From positions 29,254,924 to 29,318,923 of the forward strand of contig OY365810.1 in NCBI GenBank assembly GCA_959347315.1: DNA of 64,000 nt, written 5' to 3'. Below the pieces are notes generated by a model. The model made no database searches. It was given only the letters and a program-made list of their open reading frames with translations, and was not told where the DNA came from. Below are positions 18,853 through 44,100 of the stretch, one piece after another. Both the position numbers and the translations under genes were made by a program. The DNA comes from Bimastos eiseni. Its lineage: Eukaryota; Annelida; Clitellata; Crassiclitellata; Lumbricidae. The number at the start of each line of letters is the position of its first letter. Position 1 is the first letter of the stretch.

Positions 18853-19212
18853 AAAACAAAATCGATAGGCAGGGGTCAAGAATCGGAGAGTTAGATGGAT
18901 GATGTGGATGGTGTTTAGAGTTGAAATGAAGGGGTAGAGAAAGAGGAGGAATCAGGATGGGATATGTGAAAAAGTAGTGTTTTGAGGAAAAAACCTGTGG
19001 GTAGATATAAAGAGGTGAGGTTTTAGTGAGTTCATTTATTGGATCAGATTTATTGCAATACTGATGGGGGTTTTCCTAAAAGTCAAACCGCAATGGCTGT
19101 GGAGTAATTGCAAAATGAGGTGATGGAAGAGTGGAGAAGTGTTATGGTGGCAGTGGAGCGGGTTGATCGAAGTGGTTGAACTGTGAACAACTGATGGAGG
19201 TAGGAGGTCTGG
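18853..19212 (+). repeat. Dispersed repeat R1, copy 2 (uninterrupted)
   Basis: Aligns with the two halves of the copy at 3344-4592. Near 19115 it reads GCAAAATGAGGTGATGGAAG where the other copy carries a hAT-type insertion, so this copy records the empty site. Confidence 0.65.
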
Positions 19213-19359
19213 GAGGATTGAAATGTGTTGTAGGCAGGGCTGGAAAACTTGTTTTGTTGTTTTCAAGAAAGTTTTTAGTCTTTTTAACAGTCGTGCGCAT
19301 AGGACACAGACGAGAAGTAGGCTACATGAAGAACGTCCCACATACTATTTTACAATGCA

Positions 19360-19900
19360 ATACAATTAGGCATTTATAAAGTGCTTTGACAAGACAAGTC
19401 TTGCACAAATGCGCACTGTGCTGCATTCTAAGTCATAGTTCAGAGAGAATAAGTAGGTCTTCAGTTTTGTCTTGAATAATGTAACGGATGTGGCTTGACA
19501 GACTGTAGTTGGAAGACTATTTTATTCTGTGGGTCCTGCGACTGAGAATGCACGGTTCCCAAACTTCTTGTTAGTGCGAGGTATGATAAAGTCCCCCCGC
19601 GTAGACAAACGGAGTCCTCTTGAGGTAGAGGCAGAGCATGACGCGACTATGGACGTCATATACGAGGTGGAGGTTCCGTTATGAATGTGGTACACGAGAA
19701 AGGAAATTTTGAAAGCAATGCGGAAAGAAAATGTGAAAGCAAAGCTCTGCGGGCATGGATGTGAAGCTAGTGTAGCTGTTGTAGGGATGGTGTGATGTGG
19801 TCACGAGGAGCAAGACCATTTATTAGGTGGGCAGCAGAGTGTGGGACTGATGATAGGGCCTGTAGTGTTGATGCAAAAAGCCCAGAGAGGATGGAGTTGC
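19360..19900 (-). mobile_element. Probable degenerate dispersed repeat
   Basis: Contains TATAAAGTGCTTTGACAAGA and then a long purine-rich segment with no intact frame. This text style (partial 'cell size' phrases followed by GTGAGTTCCA-like decay) resembles repeats common in marine invertebrate genomes. Identification rests on general resemblance only. Confidence 0.35.
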
Positions 19901-20171
19901 AATAGTCTAGTAACTAGTACTAACAAAAAATCCGGTGAACAAGGAATGCCATGTGAATGTCTCAAATGACAATTACATTAAATTTAGAACGTTTGACTTT
20001 AGAAAGTTAAAAAACAACAATATGCTCATATGAGTGAATAGGAGGATAGGGAGGTTGGGTGATATCCATGCTTCCAACGAACAGCTTGTATAATTCGTAT
20101 ATTCTGTATAAAATAGTAATGCTAGGCAGTAGAAATCTAGCAGGACAAAACCAGAGAACTTTTATTTTTTT

Positions 20172-20508
20172 CAGGGCTGCAAGCATGTTGGTTTTTTGGA
20201 TATTTGGTTTTTGGTTTTTTACAAAAAACAAAAATTTCCTAAAAACGGCAGTTTTTTGGTTTTTAAAATTATTTTTATTAAATTTACTAATATTACTATT
20301 ACATTACTAATTGTGTGTTATTCAGTCCAAAATCAAGCTAAATTAATCATAAAACGAGTGGGAGCTCTTTTTTATGCTGTGTTTGATGCTTTTTATAACA
20401 AAACTGTTGTGACAAAATCCAAAGGAAAATTAAAAACCAAAAAGCCAAATAAAACCAATAAACCAAAAAGCTTTTGATTAAAAAAATTCTTGGTTTTTTG
20501 CACATCTG
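20172..20508. mobile_element. Possible hAT-like MITE M2, copy 2 (T/A-rich)
   Basis: Ends CAGGGCTGCAA and (reverse complement) CAGATGTGCAA. The interior has GGTTTTTGG-rich left and CCAAAAAGCC-rich right arms and the block shared with 13000-13304. There is no coding potential beyond short frames and no clear TSD. Confidence 0.5.
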
Positions 20509-21054
20509 CCAAAACCTGTGACTAATATTAGTCCCAACTAAAGCCAAAAGCTTCCTAAAATGTCTCCACGTAGTACTTACTTACTATAATAAGTCTAAAA
20601 GGTGATATTGATTATAGACTCGACGGATATCTTGGAGACTAAAAATACGAATAAGTTAAGTTTAAATAACACGGCATTCGTTGGTTAGATTTGTTCATTC
20701 ATTTTTTAACTTAAGACTTTTCGACTAGCTTTTAAACTAGTTAAAATATGCAAAAACAAGAATTTGAAGCACGTATAATAACGGACACGTGCAACTGCCG
20801 CAACCGGCTGATAGTGCGTTGGTGTGTTCTGTTGTTGATTCATTCATTTCTTCATTCATCCACTCATTTTTACCATTTGGCGTTTTATTGTCGTCAACGC
20901 ATCTGTTAGGGGCAGAAGTTTAATTTGACGGTCCCAAGACAATTAGTCCAGGAAGTTTATGGCAGGAGTGTTGGCTACAACATTTAAAATGGCCCAGGAA
21001 TGACTTTTGATCCACAAGTCTCTATTTCACAGGCTGAAGGTGTATCGGTAGGGC
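20509..21054. other. Intergenic stretch / LARS2 promoter region
   Basis: No exon or repeat copy recognised. The LARS2 start codon follows at 21055 with no TATA box that I can place. Confidence 0.35.
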
Positions 21055-36423
<15,369 letters not shown>

Positions 36424-36425
<2 letters not shown>

Positions 36426-36429
36426 TAAA
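36424..36429 (+). terminator. AATAAA overlapping the LARS2 stop codon
   Basis: The stop TAA (36423-36425) provides the first two bases of AATAAA. A second AATAAA at 36890-36895 is a more usual distance away and is the likelier main poly(A) signal. Confidence 0.5.
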
Positions 36430-36889
36430 ACATTGTTATATTGTTGCAATCATGGGGAAATTATTCGATATTCTCTCAAGGCGCAGAATCGATATCCATT
36501 TCACATGTGAATTGCTGTCTCAGACAGAAAACCTTTGCATCTTTGTAACTCTGACGAATAGAATGTGAATTTAAAAGATTGTGTTAATCTGATTTATTAA
36601 TGTGAAATAATTTGATGGATTGTTGAATAAGCGGGTGTCGTGCGCTTAGCTTTCAAGTGGCACTTTAGAAATTTGGAGATTACGATTACGATCAATGGTA
36701 CTCGTGATTTGCACGGTTTTACACCTTTTACAACATTTGCATTATTCTGAATATTAGCAGTTTTTAAGGTCAGATTCAATTTCTTCAAGATTAATCTATT
36801 TAATTTAAGGAAATCTGTTGCTATTGCTTTGCATCTCTTGCAAGTGAAGCAAATGATTATGGCTGTGCTTGAAACTGCATGTGGCAATG

Positions 36890-36895
36890 AATAAA
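36890..36895 (+). terminator. AATAAA poly(A) signal candidate for LARS2
   Basis: AATAAA 465 bp after the stop codon, before the hAT-type copy at 37146. Confidence 0.55.
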
Positions 36896-37145
36896 ATCTT
36901 TAAGCAGAAATTCATATTTGATCTCCATCACTTAGCGTTTATAGGTTAAGTATCCTTGTAACCTGTTCAGTTTGGCCAAATGCTGGCAGAATGTAGATTT
37001 CGTCTTTTCTTGCATTTGAGAGAAATGTAATATGCAATAAACCTAGGACATTCTCAAGATACGGAAATAAGGATAACAATATTGGAAAGACAAATAGGAC
37101 ATTAGTCAAATCATGGCAGAGGGCTTCTGAGGCTTGTGCAGATTT

Positions 37146-37837
37146 CGGGGATGCGGTCTCAAGGCCGCGGTCTTGATCTCGAGACACTCTCAAGACCAGA
37201 AAACTGCGGTCTTGGTCTCGGACCATATGTCTTGGTCTCAGTCGCAGTCTCGAAGGCATCGGTCTTGGTCTTAAAGGTTTTTTCGATTATTAGATACACA
37301 GGATGTTTAGGCCCTATGCGATTGTTATTGATTTATGGTGTGCTGACCATCTATATATATATGTTACTATGGGCAAAAAAATGCATTTGCTTTCACAAAT
37401 TTCAAGGTTTTGGAGCAATCTAATAATTATGTGGTCGGCCGCGTGCATACACTGTTAACTTACAATTGTGAGTACAAGTACACCATTCAAACGGAACTTT
37501 TATCTACTTGTTCAGATGTCTTAAAGTATTTGCCTATCGTATACTGTAAGTAATTTATAGTGTGATATTCTCAGGCCGAAGCCAAGAGCTGAACCCGCAA
37601 AAGATAAGACTGGCCGGTAAAGCAATTTTCTGGACAATTATTAAGATTAGTAGTCTTCAGCAATAAAATTATTGTTTTAAGCATGTTATTCCGGTTTAGA
37701 GTCTTAATAAATTTAATTGTTTATAATAAGAGTCTTGGTCTTAGACCATTAGTCTCGGACTTGGTCTCCGACCATCTGGTCTCGTTCTTCGACCTGTCGG
37801 TGTTGGCATCGAGGTTTTGGTCTTGTGCCCAACACTG
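37146..37837. mobile_element. hAT-type non-autonomous element, copy 2 (inverted)
   Basis: About 692 bp, inverted relative to 3662-4484, with the same subterminal GGTCTTGGTCTC units and shared interior such as GTTACTATGGGCAAAAA and TAATAATTATGTGGTCGGCC. Its right end, reverse-complemented, is CAGTGTTGGGCACAAGACC. Flanking octamers GCAGATTT and GTGGATTT match at six of eight positions, consistent with an older target-site duplication. No transposase frame. Confidence 0.75.
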
Positions 37838-37990
37838 GTGGATTTATTCAGAGCTTTTGTGAAATTTCACACAATGGTGATTATCAAACTGACAAACTAC
37901 GGAATGATTGCAAGTGTAGTATGACCGGATGATCACAAGTTACTACAGGAGTCGAATTTAACTGTATATTAGCCATATAAGGCGCCTAAC

Positions 37991-38380
37991 ATGTCCTACA
38001 ACTGGGCCCACCAACAGAAATCCCAAGCCTCTAGGCAGAGAGATTCTGGAGACGCTATGCAGTCAGTCCAACAATTCGACTACTGTAAGGGGAGTTGGAA
38101 TAAGCAGATGAAGCTGATAAATCGGTCTGATATCTGGCATGCCCCCTACTCCGAGGGGACATATATGTCACATATCAGATATAAAGCTGATAATCACCCT
38201 AATATCCAGGGTCAGAAAACACTGATCCTAGCCAAGTATAATTATGAAGAACATCCATTTTATGGTGTAAAGTCCGTACTTCACAAACCGCATATCTATA
38301 TCCGAAGAAATGCCATAAATTATGCGAACGTCACCAGTCCTTATTCCAATAAATTTGGAACTGTTTACTTTAAAAAGTAA
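37991..38380 (+). CDS. Single-exon ORF, 129 residues, unknown
   Basis: Starts at an ATG and ends at TAA. Composition is protein-like and strongly hydrophilic: rich in Tyr, His, Asn, Lys and Gln, no signal peptide and no membrane segment. Short segments such as PHIYIRRNAINYANVTS and FGTVYFKK resemble, in flavour only, small cilium or sperm microtubule-associated proteins; I do not recognise a family. The upstream flank contains TATAAGGCGCC about 15 bp before the ATG. It lies between the hAT-type copy and LINE debris, so it could instead be a chance frame or part of an unrecognised element. Confidence 0.4.
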   Translation: MSYNWAHQQKSQASRQRDSGDAMQSVQQFDYCKGSWNKQMKLINRSDIWHAPYSEGTYMSHIRYKADNHPNIQGQKTLILAKYNYEEHPFYGVKSVLHKPHIYIRRNAINYANVTSPYSNKFGTVYFKK

Positions 38381-39099
38381 AAACCGAAATGGTTGACTTA
38401 TAAGATGCTTTAGGTTTTTTACAAGATCTTTGAAACCTAGCTAGTCTTTAAAACTGAATTGTACAACCCTGCACCTAGCTAATGGAAGGACTATCAACCT
38501 TTATGGGGTTGCGCGAATTGATCTAGCTTCCTACTGTTTTTCACGTCGGTGTGTTATCCATTACTCTACGAGAGTCAACGGCCCGCTGACTCCTGTACAC
38601 ACATTTTAAATAAATTATCTTATCTAAAACAGGCTAGTTACATAACTACTTAGTCCATGCTCTGCTTCGAACTTTTATTATAACCCGTGGTTGCTAATAA
38701 TGGCGCAGTCAACTAGTCGTATTATCGTTCAATGCGATTGGGATCATGTTTTACGGTTGGTGCAGATAAATTTAGACCTTTGCTCTTAAAGTTAAGTCTC
38801 CTCGCTATTATGCACATATTAAGTGGCACGATAATATTCCAGATTGTGATATAATCTTTATGACGAATTTGTGTAGCACCTGAGTTTGATGACTTCTATA
38901 TTGCCGTTATAAAGCCAAACACATCAGCTGATGGTCGACACGAGTAAATTCACATTTATGGCAGTTTTGTTGTGCATACAATGATACATGTCTATATACA
39001 TGGTTCTGCCTCAAGCAACCGCCCTTGTTCAAACCATGCAAATAGTCATTGACTCTTTAAAGTCCTGGATGTCGAACAATCAGATCCGCCTCAACCAGG

Positions 39100-39850
39100 G
39101 CTACTAAAACCGAATTTATCTGGCTTGGAACTCTGCAGCAACTGGCAAAGATTGACTTTGGTTCAGGTTCACTCTCTGCTGATTTTCCCTGCTTTACTTA
39201 TGCCACATTTGTGCGCGACCTTGGGGTCATTCTTGACCAGGAGCTCTCCTTCACCCAGCATGTTTAACTCGGTAACTCGCAGCTGTTTTTGCTAGTTGCG
39301 TCAACTTTGAGATGTCTTCTGTTCCCTCTCTGCTAGTTCTGCAGCTACTCATGTCCACTCTTTCATCACGAGTCGTCTTGACTACTGCTCAACCGTATAT
39401 GTTGGTGTTGCACGTGTTAGGATTTGGGAGCTCCAGAGAGTTCATCGGGCTTGTGCTCGCCTGATAGGATCATCTCCAGGACTGGCTGCGTGTCCGCTTA
39501 TATGCAGGATATTTTACATTGGTTACAAATTCCCAGCGCATTGCATTTCGGATTTCTTCCCTTGTCTGGCGCTGCCTTTTGTGGTGTAGCACCTACTTAC
39601 CTTAATAGAAATGCTGGCTCAGCCTCACAGATTCACCTTCATATATCTTTCTCTAGGACCTCTACGATGCGGTATCCTGTTTCATGGTTGTGGGCCCAAC
39701 TGCTTGGAATAGCCTCCCATTGGATCTTTGACTCTTACCTAAGAACTCTCTACCCTATTTTTATTCCACTCTGAAAACTGTCTTATATGGCCGAGGTTGG
39801 ACCAGGAGTGCCTATGAGTGGATTTCCTGAAGAGGCGCTATATTAAGTTT
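39100..39850 (+). mobile_element. Degenerate L2/CR1-like LINE, C-terminal reverse transcriptase part
   Basis: Broken frames give K-T-E-F-I-W-L-G-T, then V-R-D-L-G-V-I-L-D with LSFTQHV, then HSFITSRLDYCSTVYVG, LQRVHRACARLIG, and near the end GPTAWNSLPLDL-like text. That order is typical of L2/CR1-clade elements. Stops and frameshifts make it inactive. It ends near AGAGGCGCTATATTAAG, the LINE tail motif seen elsewhere in the window. Confidence 0.75.
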
Positions 39851-40024
39851 CATTGATTGTTTCATTGATACACAACAACTGTTAACTACAGATGATCGGT
39901 GAAATGGATTATACGTTATATCACATTTAACACAAACACGATTAACTGTACAGTCATCATAAACTAAGATAAAAGCACTCCAGGAGTATTTGACATGTGC
40001 ATGTTAAGCAAAATTGAGGGTCCT

Positions 40025-40262
40025 ACAAACTGGCGTGTTCAGCACCATGGTGTGCGAATGCAAGACATGGGTGATGACAAAAGACATGGAAAAGAAAGAA
40101 AATGCTAAAGAAAGATATTAAGAATAGGATGGACACAGAAAGTGAGCAACGCAGAACTGTACAGACGAATCCGGTGGACCGACAGCAGTCGAAAAGCCTG
40201 GCGAAAATGGCATCGGACATCTACGGGCGATGTGCCCATGATGCATGATGATGGATGATGAT
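40025..40262 (+). mobile_element. Non-LTR retrotransposon 3' fragment (RTE-like ending)
   Basis: A frame reads R-R-I-R-W-T-D-S-S-R-K-A-W-R-K-W-H-R followed by a run of ATGATGATG-type triplets ending near 40262. RTE-type elements commonly end this way; the clade is an inference. Confidence 0.4.
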
Positions 40263-40446
40263 GTTATGCACCAAGGAGTGCCTAGAGCCCAAAACCATTT
40301 AGAGAAATTCATTTTTATTGTGCACTACTTACGTATAGTAGACCTTAGTACAGTTGCCTGCGCCATATATTGCTGTTTACAACAGATGACAAGGCATAGA
40401 TACTACTAAACAACGTAACTGTCCTTACTGTGTAGCATAATTTTTA

Positions 40447-41119
40447 GGGCATAACCGAGTAGACAATTTCCACCGAGTACCGAATCCGATTATTCGGATG
40501 CACTATTTGCTGGATCCGAGTACGAACCGAATAGTAGCGGCAAATCTGGCCAGCGAGTACCATCCTAGGCAAAGCGTAGTTAACCTGCCACGGAGAACTA
40601 TCTATGGTCAATGCAGTCTATAGCAATATCCTTCAGTGTATCGTCACACTAGGCTATAACAATATATTTATTATTTTATAACTTTATTTGTGAAACAAAT
40701 GTAAAACCTTGTTATAAAATTTGAAATATGAAGTTTTCAGTGACGTCTTTGCTCACTCATGTTTACCGGAAAGTGGGTGGAGCCAATTCAAGCGGGAAAA
40801 TTACTGATTTGGTTGCTACCTTGGAAATACAACCAAAAGAAATTAAAATATATAAATTAACATAATTATTTTAAAGAAAATTCAATGGAATATTAAGGTC
40901 TTGTTTAATTAATCAATAACTTATAAATCAATCCGTTTGTCCTAAATTTATTTTATGAAAAAGAATTATTATTTCATCAAAAAAATTATTTTATCAAAAA
41001 ATTATTTTATCAAAAAAATTATTTTTAGCTATTTGCGGGTATAATATTGGTCGAGGCGAATACTTCCAAATAGTCCAATATTCGGCCGAGTTCGGCTGAT
41101 ACGATTTCCGGTTATGCCA
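40447..41119 (+). mobile_element. TA-flanked MITE M3, copy 1 (Tc1/mariner-type)
   Basis: 673 bp beginning TA|GGGCATAACCG and ending CGGTTATGCC(A)|TA. It is inverted relative to 58146-58866 and aligns with it along its length, for example CCAAATAGTCCAATATTCGG and TTGTTTAATTAATCAATA. TA target duplications and the lack of coding sequence fit a mariner-type MITE. Its end is 26 bp upstream of the proposed PAAF1 start codon. Confidence 0.85.
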
Positions 41120-41144
41120 TAATAGTTTTCATGATTTCCTAGCC

Positions 41145-44100
41145 ATGCCTGATTTTGGTTCTCTTGTACTTTCTGTTATGACAGAATTTGACCGGAGGTT
41201 GCTTGACCACAGGTTTGATATGGAGACTGTTAATGATTTTACTTGAAACGTTTATCTAAATATATCAAGGAGCAAAAGCTACTCCAGCACATCTGTTACC
41301 AATTAAGGAAAATTGTCTATGAATTTTCAGAATTTTAAGTTGTAATTAAAAAAACTTTCTGGCTCTATTTTTTAGCAGTTATAAATTAGATTTATAATTT
41401 GTCATTTGACTATTGTGCAGGCAAAAAGGTGGCAAAGCATGGGTTTCATTTCGTGAACCGGGTAAGTTTTCACTCAATTAGAACCAGATAATTATGTGCA
41501 AGGAAATAGTTCTAAGCATTAATCGAGACCAGTAGCACAATAAACATATTATGTAATGACAAATCTACTGATTGTTCCATTTGCCTGTACAACTGCTAAA
41601 CAAAATCGTGCCTTCTAAGTGGTCGGCCCCTCACTCTGGAACACGCTGCAGTTGGCGTTGCAGTTGTCCCCAAGGTCCACTCAGACTCTTTTTATACTCG
41701 CCTTTGAACTGTTCTTTTTAGTTTTACCGGAGTCGGGAGCGCTCCTGAGTAGTAGCCTTGAAGGGATGCTATAGAAAGTTTCTTAATGAATAAATGAAAC
41801 CATATCTTACTACACTCAGATTGGATCCTTTATATTTTATTCTGAAATTCTGAGGTTTGATATCGCCCTTCTTCCAACATTATTTGCTCAGAAGTGCACA
41901 TGCCTCAAAGGCGCAATTGCAGTTGTACTGCACGGCAATTGTGCATGAAGGACTTGCTCAAGGTCCCTACACAGTGACGCCTCGGATGAGGGTCGAACCC
42001 GCTCACTCAGCACACACTGAGTGTCGACCTGTGGGTCGACCACTGTAACCAATCAGCCACTGTGCCATACTTGCTCTCGTATGTCCTTGGGCTAGTGAGA
42101 TTTATCACTTATTATCAGTTTAGGTTTTTTATTAAGTTACTGAAAGACAACGGTTAACTCAGTGCTTAGTGAGTTTGATTCACCAATATTTATTAGAGCT
42201 TGGATTTGGTAGAATAATGACATAATCAAAGTTGATTGGCCAGGCATTTAAGAGAAAGAAAAGCATGTTGGGTTAGAAATTATGGCTTTCAAAACAACAG
42301 TTTTGCTCCTCAGTTTCATTTTATAGTTGGCATTATTTTCTAAGGTAAGAAAAGCGTATATGGCGAGGTGAGAAGTGATGGCATGAGAACCAATGAAGAA
42401 TACAAGACGGTTGTCACTGAGGGCTTCACTGTGGACTCTGCTTATAGGGTAAATCCTTCAGCTCTTCTGCATGCTATCAACTAGGGGTGTCAAACCTTAT
42501 TAACCCTTTAACGACCAGTGCTTAGTAAAACAATATGCATAATCAATGACGCAGGTCGTGAAAGGATTAATGCCGGGCCAGTGGCAATATTTTCCAGCAA
42601 GTGGTGAGTAAACTAGGGGTAGAGATCTGGGAGAGGTCTTGAATTGTTTACAATAATCAATATTAATGGTTCTTTTTTTCATTAAAGGAGTCAAATTGGG
42701 GTTACAATCTTAACTGTTAATAAAGATCAAAATCTTTATTACTAAAGAAAGTGATTATAAAGATCGTTTGATTGTTAATAAAGATCAAAATCTTTATTAA
42801 CAATCACAAACATCACAAATTCAAATGTCTGTAATTAGTTGGTGTAGCCTTTACCCAAAGTTTTGCAGGTCAGAAAAACATTGCTGTTAGGCCATAAATG
42901 ACGTGGCTCTTTGACTCCTCTGCTATAAACTGATTGCTTATGAGTTTAATTGACGTATTTCAACCTAGCAATGTATGTGGGATTTTATAAGTTCATATGA
43001 TGAGCTCGAAGTAGGTTTGAAATGCTATCATAAAATATTATAACTTTGTTGCTTTACTGATTTCTTTATAATTATAGTTTTAATATTTGCATTCTTTTAT
43101 TCTATTCATATGAGAGACTGGTCTGTGAAATGTATATTAAAGTCTATAAGGTTTCGAACTTTAGAGTCATTTTGGATTTTCTGTTAAATCCTTCATCTTT
43201 AGATGTGATTGTGTTTAATTCAATTGCTTATTTATTAAATTAATCTGTTTTTTAGTGATTCTTTTATAAAGATTGGTTGAGGTTATTAGATTTTTCTTTA
43301 GTTCTGTATGTGTTTTTTTATAGAGACACTTGACATTGTCCTATTGTGATGATGACCAGAAGATTCATAGATGTAGGTTTCAGGCACCAGATTCTGTCTT
43401 CTCAAAGACTCACAATGCCAAGAAAAATGTTAGTTCTATTCTATTTATGGATTTACAAAGCGCCTCTCACAGTGCAACTTAATCAGAGGTGCTCCCAGTG
43501 CAAAGGACCCCTAGAGAAAAGAAAAGTCTTAAGAGAACTAGCAGAAGCAGTTGGGCTACCAGATAGGATGGTAGCACGAGTCACAACAAGACGGTTGTCC
43601 ATAGCAAAGGGCCAGCAGAGGCATAGCTGGCTAGCTGGTTTCACGTTTTCTCATACTGATTCTATTTTGTAGTGATTGCTTAATAGATTTCATGATGTTT
43701 CTTAAACATTACGGTATTTCAAATCTTTTAATTATTACAAAGGCGATTTGTACAGCTTCTTAAATAACAATCTATTGTGAGGGTATTTTTGAGGACACTG
43801 TAATATAAATTGAAATAGCAAGTAAATTTCAAAATCAAACAGTTCATCTTTTAATTCTGTTTCCATAAACCTCTTGCAGTTCAGCTACAATTGACCAATT
43901 GATAGGTGTTTTTCAGAACTCAGTGAAATATTATCCACATTTAGCAACATCTAATAACTTCCACTAGAGCTGATACTTGAAATTTATGTTGCCTTAGCAG
44001 CACATGTTTAAATGACTTATGCAGTAATATTGAGTCGTTCACACTGTTTTTAGGTGTTGTGTATGGATGTCACTCCAGGTGGACTTGGTGTTTCGTGTGA

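Noticed and set aside
20007..20547. Several overlapping open frames rich in Phe and Lys
   Set aside because: They arise from the T-rich and A-rich arms of the M2 element.
38400..38600. Possible tRNA gene on the minus strand (GTAGAGTAATGGATAACAC)
   Set aside because: The A-box-like text is present but the B box is weak and the arms do not pair into a cloverleaf; at most a decayed tRNA-derived repeat.
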